Part shown: positions 17,050 through 25,515 of the stretch, one piece after another
Layout: each line of letters opens with the position of its first letter
Numbering within the stretch: position 1 is the stretch's first letter
NCBI GenBank assembly: GCA_023432985.1
Contig: JAEZEQ010000016.1
Location: 1 to 42,307 of the forward strand
Source: Bacteroidota bacterium
GTDB taxonomy: Bacteria > Bacteroidota > Bacteroidia > CAIKAF01
Reading direction: 5' to 3'
Length of the DNA stretch: 42,307 nt
The notes under the pieces: model-generated
What the model was told of the DNA's origin: nothing
The model's database searches: none
What the model saw: only the letters and a program-made list of their open reading frames with translations
Program-made: the position numbers and the translations under genes

Positions 17050-17640
17050 ATGGAATTAACAAATGACCTTGTTTTAGAATATGGAGGCAAAGTTTGCCGA
17101 TTTAAGAAAGGGGAGCTTATTTTTCTGGAAGGGATGACGCCCGTTTATTTTCATCAAATCCTTGAAGGTAGTGTGCGTATGTTTACAACCAATTCCGAAG
17201 GAAAATCATATGCTCAAGGTCAGTTCGAAAGCGGACAATGTTTCGGGGAACCACCACTCTTGTTGAGAAAGCCATATCCTGCCTCAGCCCAGGCTTGCTG
17301 CAATAGTAAGATATTGCGCATATCGCGGGAGAAATTTTTACGCTTATTGAACGATTACCCCCAAATATCTATAGATTTTCTTTATTTACTCTCAGAAAGA
17401 GTGTATCAAAAATCCCAATTTATGCAGATCTGGGGAGGGAATAATCCGGAAGAAAAAATCTTGACATTCCTGAAAATATGGAAAAATGAATGTAAAGCAC
17501 CATCTGATATGGCCGTACCATTTACCCGGCAACAAATTGCTGACCGAACCGGATTGCGGGTCGAAACGGTTATACGTACCCTTAAACGTATGTGCGAAGA
17601 AGGAAAAGTGCGTATTGTTGAACGAAAATTATATTATTGA
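17050..17640 (+). CDS. Crp/Fnr-family transcriptional regulator
   Basis: This is a 196-aa regulator with an N-terminal cyclic-nucleotide-binding-like beta-barrel (about residues 8-95), a dimer helix (about 103-130) and a C-terminal winged HTH. Residues FTRQQIADRTGLRVETVIRTLKRM (split here: 158-181) form the HTH, and the recognition helix keeps E172 and R176, equivalent to CRP E181 and R185. The effector pocket reads GEPPLL then RKPYPASAQA, so the cAMP-binding Arg-Ser pair of CRP is not intact. No N-terminal FNR-type cysteine cluster is present; cysteines lie at 16, 64, 83, 84, 148 and 182. The ligand is therefore unknown; a haem or NO sensor is possible. The next gene starts 8 bases downstream. 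Confidence 0.88.
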   Translation: MELTNDLVLEYGGKVCRFKKGELIFLEGMTPVYFHQILEGSVRMFTTNSEGKSYAQGQFESGQCFGEPPLLLRKPYPASAQACCNSKILRISREKFLRLLNDYPQISIDFLYLLSERVYQKSQFMQIWGGNNPEEKILTFLKIWKNECKAPSDMAVPFTRQQIADRTGLRVETVIRTLKRMCEEGKVRIVERKLYY

Positions 17641-17648
17641 TCATTTCA

Positions 17649-18863
17649 ATGCAGGAAAACTCTATTCGAAATTGGCTTAAATGGGGATTGCTTTGCCTCT
17701 CTCTGGTTGCAATGTACGGCTTCCTTATGCGCTATAAAATCGTGTTCGATTTGCCCCAGCTTCAACAAAAAAACTTGATGCATGCCCATTCCCACCTTGC
17801 TTTCAGCGGATGGGTAAGTCATGGTCTATATGGACTGCTCTTGTTGATTATGCAGCCGGTTTTGCCCCGTAATGCAAATCGCTTTTTCGGATTTTTATTT
17901 ATAGCCAATTTCTTTTGCGCATTAGCCATGTTGCCCGCTTTTACCTTGCAAGGTTACGGCTTCTGGTCTATACTCTTTTCTACCGCAACTATCTTTATTG
18001 CATTCGCTTTTTTTATCGGAATTAGCCTTCATTTCAAATTGCTTAATGCGCATTTTTATGTGGCAAAATGGATCTGGGCAGCCCTCTTTTTGCATGTAAT
18101 CTCTTCCGCCGGTCCGGGCTATCTCGCATATGCCATGATAAGCAAGAATATAGACTCGGAATTATACCTCGGCTCTGTTTACTATTATCTCCATTTTCAA
18201 TATAGCGGCTGGTTCTTTCTCGCTGCTATGGCTATAGTGCTGCATTTTGTGAAAGATCTATTTCAAGTGCCCGCCTATTATCTCTATATCTTTTTCGCCT
18301 CTAGTCTCATCACCTTTTTCCTATCTATACTTTGGGCCGATCTGCACCCGCTTCTTTATATACTCACACTTATCGCAACCATTGCACAAACCGTTTTATG
18401 GTTCTTTATGATGTGGAAATATGTACCCGCTTTTTCGAAATGGAAATCCCATTTTTCGAATGGGTTTTATCGCTTGTTTATGATCGCAATCCTCGCCCTC
18501 AGCCTTAAGTTTATATTGCAACTGATTTCGGTGATTCCCGATTTGAGCGAATTGGTGTTTGGAATTCGACCCATTGTTATTGCATATCTGCACCTGGTCC
18601 TCCTTGGGGTTTATACCTTGTTTTTACTGGGAATTTTCTTCCAGTTGGGTATATTGAAAGTCGCCCGACTTAGCGCCTTTCTAACCATTATGTTTCTGAT
18701 TGGGGTGGGATTAAACGAATTGTTGCTGGGCGCGCAAGGGCTATTCGCCTTCTTTTATATCCCCTTTCCTTATGTACACCATGCCCTACTCGGCGCAGCA
18801 AGTATTTTGTTTTTATCGGCAAGCGGATTGGCCGCTTTTGCATTTTTTACGAAAAAATCTTGA
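17649..18863 (+). CDS. Histidine-rich 12-TM membrane protein, possibly haem-copper-oxidase-like or NnrS-like
   Basis: This is a 404-aa integral membrane protein with about twelve helices and almost no soluble parts. I choose the ATG at 17649; the TTG at 17637 lies inside the crp-like gene. Conserved-looking histidines are placed in helices: H45, H47, H49 and H58 in MHAHSHLAFSGWVSHG (helix 2), H182 in YYYLHFQYSGWFF (helix 6), H315 in YLHLVLLG (helix 10) and H377-H378 in PYVHHALLG (helix 12). That pattern suggests haem or metal binding, as in haem-copper oxidase subunit I or NnrS, but the HPEVY, HH and HxH motifs of true oxidases are missing. The 8-base spacing from the Crp/Fnr gene implies one operon. 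Role unknown; handling of NO or redox signalling is inference. Confidence 0.7.
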   Translation: MQENSIRNWLKWGLLCLSLVAMYGFLMRYKIVFDLPQLQQKNLMHAHSHLAFSGWVSHGLYGLLLLIMQPVLPRNANRFFGFLFIANFFCALAMLPAFTLQGYGFWSILFSTATIFIAFAFFIGISLHFKLLNAHFYVAKWIWAALFLHVISSAGPGYLAYAMISKNIDSELYLGSVYYYLHFQYSGWFFLAAMAIVLHFVKDLFQVPAYYLYIFFASSLITFFLSILWADLHPLLYILTLIATIAQTVLWFFMMWKYVPAFSKWKSHFSNGFYRLFMIAILALSLKFILQLISVIPDLSELVFGIRPIVIAYLHLVLLGVYTLFLLGIFFQLGILKVARLSAFLTIMFLIGVGLNELLLGAQGLFAFFYIPFPYVHHALLGAASILFLSASGLAAFAFFTKKS

Positions 18864-18876
18864 TTTTTTTACTGAC

Positions 18877-18902
18877 CTAAGTCTGTGAGACTTTAGTTTT
18901 TT
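18877..18902 (+). terminator. Terminator after the crp/12-TM operon
   Basis: CTAAGTCT (18877-18884) pairs with AGACTTTAG (18888-18896), with one bulged T and a GTG loop. A T-run follows at 18897-18902. It lies 13 bases after the stop codon. Confidence 0.75.
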
Positions 18903-18950
18903 GATTTTCATTTTTTGTAAACTTTTTTCAATTGCCTATTTTTTAAACAA

Positions 18951-18972
18951 TTGTAAAACAGTGTTTTAACAA
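18951..18972. promoter_or_regulatory. Inverted repeat upstream of nrdJ
   Basis: TTGTAAAACA (18951-18960) and TGTTTTAACAA (18962-18972) are mirror arms with a single-base indel. The element lies about 77 bases upstream of the nrdJ start and could be an operator. It does not resemble the NrdR box or a cobalamin riboswitch. Confidence 0.35.
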
Positions 18973-19048
18973 AAAAGGTTTGATAACTTTTGAAACTGCG
19001 TATTCGGAATTATTCATAAAAATTGAGTACTTTAGCAGCGCTTAATTA

Positions 19049-21622
19049 ATGAAAAATTCTAACTCTATGGAAATAAATATGCAACAAAAAAGAAAGGTCT
19101 TTTCTGCTGATGACGTTTTTAAAGCCAGTGTGGCTTATTTTGGCGGAGATGAACTGGCCGCCCGTGTGTGGATTAATAAATATGCCCTCAAGGATTCGGA
19201 TGGGAATTTATACGAATATAGTCCCGACGATATGCACCATCGCATCGCCTCTGAAATCGCCCGCGTAGAATCGAAATATCCCAATCCGCTCAGCGTAGAT
19301 GAGTTGTATGATCTCATTAAAGATTTTCGCTATATTATTCCCCAGGGTAGTCCAATGACCGGTATTGGAAATCCCTTCCAAATTGCTTCTTTGTCTAACT
19401 GCTTTGTAATTGGAAACACCGGTTCGGGTGACTCATACGGTGCCATCATGAAAACCGATCAGGAACAGGTGCAACTGATGAAAAGAAGAGGTGGCGTGGG
19501 GCATGATTTATCGCATATTCGTCCCAAAGGTTCGCCGGTTAAAAATTCGGCGCTTACATCGACCGGATTGGTGCCTTTTATGGAACGTTTTTCGAATTCG
19601 ACCCGCGAAGTAGCCCAAGACGGACGACGTGGTGCGCTCATGCTTTCTGTTTCTATCAATCACCCTGATTCGGAGGATTTTATTGATGCCAAATTGACTC
19701 CGGGCAAAATTACCGGTGCCAATGTATCTGTGCGCATAGACGACGCCTTTATGCAAGCCGTGAAAAATGGGAAAAGCTATACGCAAAAATTCCCCATTTA
19801 TAGCCAATCTCCCCTGAAAACCAAAGAAATTGACGCCCCCGCTTTGTGGAAGAAAATTGTACATAATGCATGGAAATCGGCCGAACCCGGAATCCTTTTT
19901 TGGGATACGATTAAAAATGAATCTATACCCGATTGTTATGCCGATTTAGGCTTCGAAACTACCTCTACCAATCCATGTGGAGAAATCCCTCTATGTCCAT
20001 ACGACTCTTGCCGCTTATTGGCAATTAACCTCTTTTCGTATGTGCAAAATCCGTTTACCCCGCAAGCAAGTTTCGATTTCGATTTGTTCAAAAAACATGT
20101 CGCCTACGCTCAGCGTATGATGGATGATATTATTGATCTTGAATTGGAGAAAATTGATGCCATTTTAGCAAAAATTGATGCAGATCCGGAAAATGCGGAA
20201 ATTAAACGTACTGAGAAAAATTTATGGCTCGAAATCCGACAAAAAGCACACGAAGGTAGAAGAACCGGAGTGGGTATTACGGCAGAAGGCGATATGTTGG
20301 CCGCTTTAGGCTTGAGATATGGCAGTGATGAAGCGATTGATTTTTCGGTGAAGGTACACCAAACCCTTGCTCTTGCAGCCTATAGAGAATCGGTGGAAAT
20401 GGCAAAACTAAGAGGTGCTTTTCCCATTTTCGACGCAAAAAGAGAACAAAATAATCCGTTTATCCTGCGCATTAAAGAAGCAGATCCGGCTTTGTATAAC
20501 GATATGCAGGAGTTTGGCAGAAGAAATATTGCCTTGCTTACCATCGCGCCCACCGGGAGTACATCCATTATGAGCCAGACCACAAGCGGTATTGAACCTG
20601 TATTTTTGCCCGTTTATAAAAGAAGAAGAAAGGTTAATCCGAACGATAAAGGAGTACGCGTAGATTTTGAAGATGAAGTTGGAGATTCTTGGGAAGAGTA
20701 TGTGGTTTTCCACCACCGCTTTAAACAATGGATGCAAATCAATAATATGGATACCACTCGTAAGTATTCGAATGAAGAAATTCAGGAATTAATCAATCAA
20801 TCTCCCTATGCCAAAGCTACAGCCAATGATGTGGATTGGCTCAGTAAAGTGCGCATGCAAGGTGCTATTCAAAAATGGGTAGACCACTCTATTTCGGTTA
20901 CCATCAATGTGCCGCAAGATGCCACGGAAGAATTGGTACACCAATTGTATCTTACTGCATGGGAAGTTGGCTGTAAAGGTGTTACGGTGTATAGAGACGG
21001 CTCGCGTTCGGGCGTATTGATTTCGAATGAAGAGACTAAAAAAACCGAGAAAAAGGAAGAATTGCTAAGCAGTTTCCCCACAAAACGCCCTCAAATCCTT
21101 GAAGCCGATGTGGTACGCTTTCAAAATAATAAAGAAAAATGGATTGCTTTTATCGGTAAGGTAGACGGAAAACCTTACGAAATTTTTACCGGACTTGCCG
21201 ATGACGAGGATGGCATTTTATTGCCGCGTTGGGTTCAAAGCGGATCTATTATTAAAAATAGAGATGCAAATGGCATTTCTCGTTACGATTTTCAATACGT
21301 AAATCAACGTAATTATAAAACGACTATAGAAGGACTTTCGCATCGATTTAATCCGGAGTTTTGGAATTATGCCAAGTTGATTTCGGGCACCCTGCGCCAT
21401 GGTATGCATATAGAAAATGTGGTGGAATTGATTAATGCGCTGCAACTCGATAATGAATCGATTAATACATGGAAAAATGGTGTGGCCAGAGCCCTTAAGA
21501 AATATATTCCGGATGGGGTAGAGGTGAAAGGACAAAAATGCTCCAATTGCCAATCAACCCAATTGATGTATCAGGAAGGTTGCCTCACATGTAAAGATTG
21601 TGGAAATTCTAAATGCGGATAA
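19049..21622 (+). CDS. nrdJ: Adenosylcobalamin-dependent (class II) ribonucleotide reductase
   Basis: Class II reductase makes deoxyribonucleotides using coenzyme B12 and works with or without oxygen. It has 857 aa. The N-terminal part (VFSADDVFKASVAYF) and SLSNCFVIG with C118 (one redox-pair cysteine) lead to the active-site loop NPCGEIPLC, with N308, C310 (thiyl radical) and E312; C321 or C316 would be the redox partner. The second half holds the IAPTGSTSIM phosphate loop. The C terminus is a zinc-ribbon of four Cys pairs (CSNC, then CLTCKDC, then CG), typical of NrdJ, carrying the reducible thiols. The start could also be the ATG at 19067. No nrdAB or nrdDG is in the window. It would suit an organism that switches between oxygen and N2O respiration. 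Confidence 0.95.
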   Translation: MKNSNSMEINMQQKRKVFSADDVFKASVAYFGGDELAARVWINKYALKDSDGNLYEYSPDDMHHRIASEIARVESKYPNPLSVDELYDLIKDFRYIIPQGSPMTGIGNPFQIASLSNCFVIGNTGSGDSYGAIMKTDQEQVQLMKRRGGVGHDLSHIRPKGSPVKNSALTSTGLVPFMERFSNSTREVAQDGRRGALMLSVSINHPDSEDFIDAKLTPGKITGANVSVRIDDAFMQAVKNGKSYTQKFPIYSQSPLKTKEIDAPALWKKIVHNAWKSAEPGILFWDTIKNESIPDCYADLGFETTSTNPCGEIPLCPYDSCRLLAINLFSYVQNPFTPQASFDFDLFKKHVAYAQRMMDDIIDLELEKIDAILAKIDADPENAEIKRTEKNLWLEIRQKAHEGRRTGVGITAEGDMLAALGLRYGSDEAIDFSVKVHQTLALAAYRESVEMAKLRGAFPIFDAKREQNNPFILRIKEADPALYNDMQEFGRRNIALLTIAPTGSTSIMSQTTSGIEPVFLPVYKRRRKVNPNDKGVRVDFEDEVGDSWEEYVVFHHRFKQWMQINNMDTTRKYSNEEIQELINQSPYAKATANDVDWLSKVRMQGAIQKWVDHSISVTINVPQDATEELVHQLYLTAWEVGCKGVTVYRDGSRSGVLISNEETKKTEKKEELLSSFPTKRPQILEADVVRFQNNKEKWIAFIGKVDGKPYEIFTGLADDEDGILLPRWVQSGSIIKNRDANGISRYDFQYVNQRNYKTTIEGLSHRFNPEFWNYAKLISGTLRHGMHIENVVELINALQLDNESINTWKNGVARALKKYIPDGVEVKGQKCSNCQSTQLMYQEGCLTCKDCGNSKCG

Positions 21623-21629
21623 AAATAGA

Positions 21630-21660
21630 AAAGGGAGAACATTGTTCTCCCTTTATTTTT
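21630..21660 (+). terminator. Bidirectional terminator between nrdJ and nosY
   Basis: AAAGGGAGAAC (21630-21640) and GTTCTCCCTTT (21644-21654) form a perfect 11-bp stem with an ATT loop. T-rich sequence follows on the plus strand and an A-run (21621-21625) serves as T-run on the minus strand. It separates two convergent genes. Confidence 0.92.
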
Positions 21661-22426
21661 ACATATCTCTTTTCGAAAATATACGTAAGGAAATGAAATA
21701 GGGTACCAATACCCAAAGCAAAAGTATGCCGAAGGCAAGTATTAAACCCCATTGGGTGCCGAATAGATCTTTGAAAATGGCACCTGTAAATCCCATCATT
21801 GCAGCTACGTCAAGCTGAAGTAAGATTAGGATGCGGCACATATCGATCGGACTAAAAGCGCTGAGTATTACAACAGCCTGCTCTATGGGATATTCGGAAA
21901 ATTGAAAGAATAAAAACAATACAATCGCATCAAATAATAAAGCAAAATATAGCCAGGTCATTATACTAACGCCTATGCCTTTGGCTTTATCGCGAGCGCT
22001 GATCCCTGCCAATAAAGCTACTGCCACAAATATTACCGACAATAAAATTCCCGAAACAATCATAATCAGAGCCGTAGATAATTCGGCAAATATAAGTAAG
22101 GGTATTCCTGTGCCAAGTATATAGGCTAGAGATAAACTGAGAGATAGTCCGCCAAATAAAGCATTCCATATCTTGCGACGCTTGATGGGGTGACTCAATA
22201 GCAATTCTATAAACTCGCTGCTATTGTATACATAAATGGTCGAAAACAGAATAGAAACCAAAGGAACACATAATAAAATGATATTTAATAAGGTGAGCAT
22301 GCCTTTGGCCGAACTGTTTTCTAATCCGAATATAGCCCAGGAAAATAAAGCCAACATTACGGTATAGGCAATGACAATTTTATTTTTGATTATATCAATT
22401 ACTACATATTTAAGAATTTGAAACAT
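21659..22426 (-). CDS. nosY: Nitrous oxide reductase maturation ABC permease NosY
   Basis: NosY is the membrane half of the NosFY transporter, which with NosD delivers sulfur or another factor needed for the CuZ centre of NosZ. The 255-aa protein has six helices and is of the ABC-2 type, beginning MFQILKYVVIDIIKNKI. It ends the nos operon and overlaps nosF by 17 bases. The permease sequence alone is not very diagnostic; the order nosZ-nosL-nosD-nosF-nosY secures the call. Confidence 0.93.
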   Translation of the reverse strand: MFQILKYVVIDIIKNKIVIAYTVMLALFSWAIFGLENSSAKGMLTLLNIILLCVPLVSILFSTIYVYNSSEFIELLLSHPIKRRKIWNALFGGLSLSLSLAYILGTGIPLLIFAELSTALIMIVSGILLSVIFVAVALLAGISARDKAKGIGVSIMTWLYFALLFDAIVLFLFFQFSEYPIEQAVVILSAFSPIDMCRILILLQLDVAAMMGFTGAIFKDLFGTQWGLILAFGILLLWVLVPYFISLRIFSKRDM

Positions 22427-23132
22427 AGGAATGGGATTTTAAATGTTGTAAAATAGCCTTGGCCATACTGTTTTCGCCGCTTTCTTCTTTTAATGCATCT
22501 ACACTTTTCGAAAATTTTATTTCCCCGTCCTGCATATAGATTACTCTATTTACAACATCCTCTAATTCGCTCAATATATGCGATGTAATTAGGATGAGTT
22601 TTTTTTGATCGCGTGCAGCAATAATTTTTTCTTTTAATATTTCGGATGCTATAGGGTCTAAGCCTGCTGTGGGTTCATCCAGAATAAGAACCTTGGGTTG
22701 AAACATAAAGGCAAGAGTTGCACTCACTTTTTGACGTGTTCCACCACTAAGCGTGCGCATTTTTTTAGATTTCAATTTGTCCATTTCAAATTTCTGAAAC
22801 AGATCCATATCCACCTCATTTTCGGCGCCTCTTATGTTTCGAATCATATCGATTACTTGTCCAATTTGCATATTATCAGGGTATTTCCCAATTTGTGGCA
22901 TATAGCCTATATGCTGACGGTAAGCAGTATGTTTACTTATATTTTTATCTTCGAAAAAGATATTGCCTTTTTCGGGCAAAACCATGCCCAATACAGATTT
23001 TATTAATGTTGTTTTGCCGCATCCGTTAGGCCCCAAAAGCGCTACACATTCACCGGCTTCGAATGTGGTGCTTAAGTCGTTTAGTACCTTTAATTTTCCA
23101 AAAGTTTTATGTAGATTTTCTATGCGTATCAT
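22410..23132 (-). CDS. nosF: Nitrous oxide reductase maturation ABC ATPase NosF
   Basis: NosF is the cytoplasmic ATPase of the NosDFY system for NosZ maturation. It has 240 aa. Walker A is GPNGCGKTT, the ABC signature is LSGGTRQKV and Walker B is VLILDEPTAGLDP, followed by an ITSH switch histidine. The Q-loop is in GYMPQIGKYP. The start overlaps the nosD stop by 4 bases and its end overlaps nosY by 17 bases, so the three are translated together. Confidence 0.95.
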   Translation of the reverse strand: MIRIENLHKTFGKLKVLNDLSTTFEAGECVALLGPNGCGKTTLIKSVLGMVLPEKGNIFFEDKNISKHTAYRQHIGYMPQIGKYPDNMQIGQVIDMIRNIRGAENEVDMDLFQKFEMDKLKSKKMRTLSGGTRQKVSATLAFMFQPKVLILDEPTAGLDPIASEILKEKIIAARDQKKLILITSHILSELEDVVNRVIYMQDGEIKFSKSVDALKEESGENSMAKAILQHLKSHSYVSNS

Positions 23133-24370
23133 CTTATATTAGGCTGCATTTTGGGATTATTATCAACAAAATTTTGCGGGGTCAGTGAAGGAATTATTTT
23201 TTCTGATTTGTCGAGTAAACTTATCATAAAACTGCGATAAAGCAGCATGGCGGGCGGATTTTTCTCTACGATTACGGCAAATAAACTCAATGGATGATAA
23301 GGTATATCTCCAATTTTATCTTTGTTTAAATCATAGCCCTCGTACTTATCCCAATAATTCTCGGTAAATGTATTTAAGGTCAATGTTCCATTGGTGGAAA
23401 CATCGAAGGTATTGCCTAAAAAATCATTATTTCGAATTATATTATCCATGCAGTTAGCCTGCATACGCATTCCCCATCCATTGCCCATAAACCTGTTCTT
23501 TTCGGCGGTAATGCGATTGGATCCATCTAAAAAAATGCCTGTTGTATTTTTTATAAATGTATTTCCTGCAAGATAACACTGACTCAATTCTTTTAATAAG
23601 ATTCCGTAGGCGGCGTCTCCTCTGTTTTCTTTGAATGTATTATTGATCATGGTTACATTCCTGGTAAACATAACAGCGACTCCAGCTCCATTGTTTTCGA
23701 AATAATTTCCTATATAGGCATCATCGTGCGAAAACATAAAATGTAGTCCGTATCGCATATTGTTTTTAGCAATATTGCGCCATATAATCGACTCGGTTAC
23801 AAATTCGAAATATATACCATCTCTATGTCCTTCTATTTTATTTCCAATGATTTGTAAATTTTTGCTTTTCCAACAATGTATACCGTTACCCGATTGATAT
23901 TCTTCTTTTTGGGTAGCAATTAAATAATTGTTTTTGACTATACTATGTTCGGAATATTGCAAATAAATTCCGAAAAAATTATTGGCAAAATAGTTATTTT
24001 CAATATGAATGGAATCGGCGTCGTACACCTTTATAGCCGCCGGATCCGACATGGTTTTTCGCCCACTGTTAATTAAGGCGAGTCCGCTTATATACACCCC
24101 CGGAGCGGTAACCGAAATGATTTCATAATCGAACTTGCCATCCAGCACGGGATAATTGATGCCGATTAGGGCAATACGCTTGTCTATAAGAAGATTTCCT
24201 TCTGCATAGTAAGCTTTTTCTACCCATATAGTATCGCCGTCTTGCGCTGTTTTTAACGCTTCTTGAATACGAGTAATGGGTTTTTCAGGCCCAACATAGA
24301 TGTTTTTTGCACGGACAAATGCAGTGCAAGTCAATATGCCTATTCCTAAGAAAAGTATCCTGTAAACCAT
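23129..24370 (-). CDS. nosD: Periplasmic copper-site maturation protein NosD
   Basis: NosD is a periplasmic right-handed beta-helix protein that passes material from NosFY to NosZ. It has 413 aa with a signal peptide (MVYRILFLGIGILTCTAFVRA). The mature part starts NIYVGPEKPITRIQEALKTA and then shows the repeated short N-x-F/I turns of the carbohydrate-binding/CASH beta-helix (for example FANNFFGIYLQYSEHS, NNYFENNGAGVAV-like coils). The C terminus has YHPLSLFAVIVEKNPPAMLL, a NosD feature. It lies 15 bases after the nosL fusion. Confidence 0.95.
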   Translation of the reverse strand: MVYRILFLGIGILTCTAFVRAKNIYVGPEKPITRIQEALKTAQDGDTIWVEKAYYAEGNLLIDKRIALIGINYPVLDGKFDYEIISVTAPGVYISGLALINSGRKTMSDPAAIKVYDADSIHIENNYFANNFFGIYLQYSEHSIVKNNYLIATQKEEYQSGNGIHCWKSKNLQIIGNKIEGHRDGIYFEFVTESIIWRNIAKNNMRYGLHFMFSHDDAYIGNYFENNGAGVAVMFTRNVTMINNTFKENRGDAAYGILLKELSQCYLAGNTFIKNTTGIFLDGSNRITAEKNRFMGNGWGMRMQANCMDNIIRNNDFLGNTFDVSTNGTLTLNTFTENYWDKYEGYDLNKDKIGDIPYHPLSLFAVIVEKNPPAMLLYRSFMISLLDKSEKIIPSLTPQNFVDNNPKMQPNIR

Positions 24371-24385
24371 AATAGGAATAAGAGT

Positions 24386-25411
24386 TTAATGGCTGTGTGC
24401 TGCCGTTTTCTGATGTTTAGTTTCTTCCCAATTCAATACTTTTGTTCCGGTTTCTCCGGCCAATTTCTCGGCTGCAGCTTTGTCTTTAAATGCAGCGAAG
24501 TTGCCACCCATCGGACTTCTTACCGATTCATGCTGTACATAATATGCCGATGTAGCCTCGATTAGTGTGTTTTCGGAACTGAAATCGTGTATATAAAAAT
24601 CGCGCACATTTTCTTCTCCGGCTGCAAATTTATCCATGCAACTCAGGTCGTCAAATGTGTATATTCTATTTTTCTTTGTAATAATTTCGGCTCCAAAACG
24701 CCCATCGGAAATGCTCATTCTACAAAATGCACACATATCTTTATTTAGCTCAATTGGTTTTGGTCCCGCCGTAGTGCAAGAACTTAAAAAACCGGCTGTA
24801 CTCATTAAAAATGCGATAAACGCAACTTGAATTTTTTTAGGTCTGAATTTCCATTCAAAAACAGAAGCTCCCAAAATAAAAATGCCGGCTACTACCAGTA
24901 ACCAACCTCCAATATGCGGTACCGAAAAGGCCCCGAAATTCAGCAATTGTTTAAATCCGATTAAAGGTGGCTGATAAGTCATGCCGGGTACTTTAATGGC
25001 TGCATTGGGGTCTAAATTATGCCCATAATTGTATTCCCACATATAGAAATCGACCATAGCTAAAATGCCGAAAAGTACGAATGAAATTAGAGAGATATAC
25101 AGCATTTTCTTTGAGTTTAAAAATGCGCTCAGTGCAAATAGAAGTCCAAACGCCCCCAAAATATAAGGTAAGACTTTAAACTCTACAAACTCATCGGAAT
25201 GCAATGTTTTCATTCCTATATAATGGTTTAATCCGTTTATGATTTCTACATCTCCGGCCAGTTTATTGGCGTGGATTTGCATACTTAATCCCTCCGGATA
25301 TTGTGGTGCATCCAAGTAAATGATCCAAATAGGAACAAAGGGTGTAATCCATAGTAACACAGCTGCAACGATGAGTGCAACTTTTGATATTACTGATAAC
25401 TTGTTTTCCAT
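24386..25411 (-). CDS. nosL: Membrane protein fused to NosL copper chaperone, with internal lipobox
   Basis: NosL is a periplasmic copper(I) lipoprotein that supplies copper for NosZ. Here the 341-aa product has an N-terminal part of about 190 residues with four likely helices (about 10-33, 80-98, 103-124, 158-186), then a fifth hydrophobic stretch preceded by basic residues (FRPKK, 189-193) and ending in LSSC at residues 209-212. This fifth stretch looks exactly like a lipoprotein signal peptide. The NosL domain follows, with the copper motif M226-C227-A-F-C230-R-M232 and a His-containing tail. No good internal start codon lies before the signal-like stretch, so it reads as one polypeptide. 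It follows nosZ by 104 bases, which contain a terminator. Confidence 0.9.
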   Translation of the reverse strand: MENKLSVISKVALIVAAVLLWITPFVPIWIIYLDAPQYPEGLSMQIHANKLAGDVEIINGLNHYIGMKTLHSDEFVEFKVLPYILGAFGLLFALSAFLNSKKMLYISLISFVLFGILAMVDFYMWEYNYGHNLDPNAAIKVPGMTYQPPLIGFKQLLNFGAFSVPHIGGWLLVVAGIFILGASVFEWKFRPKKIQVAFIAFLMSTAGFLSSCTTAGPKPIELNKDMCAFCRMSISDGRFGAEIITKKNRIYTFDDLSCMDKFAAGEENVRDFYIHDFSSENTLIEATSAYYVQHESVRSPMGGNFAAFKDKAAAEKLAGETGTKVLNWEETKHQKTAAHSH

Positions 25412-25455
25412 GATTTTTTGTATTTAAGTAAAATATAATTGGAATTACCTCTTAT

Positions 25456-25488
25456 AAAAACGGGCAATACGACCATGCGCATTGCCCG
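25456..25488 (-). terminator. Hairpin with T-run between nosZ and nosL (within the nos operon)
   Basis: On the minus strand CGGGCAAT (25488-25481) and ATTGCCCG (25468-25461) form a perfect 8-bp GC-rich stem around a 12-base loop, followed by TTTTTAT. It starts 27 bases after the nosZ stop codon. It would let nosZ be expressed above the downstream maturation genes. Confidence 0.75.
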
Positions 25489-25515
25489 AATTCGTTATTT
25501 AAAAATCAAAACTGA

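Noticed and set aside
18864..19048. Cobalamin riboswitch in front of the B12-dependent reductase
   Set aside because: No B12-box-like sequence or matching length of structured leader; only a terminator and a short inverted repeat are present.
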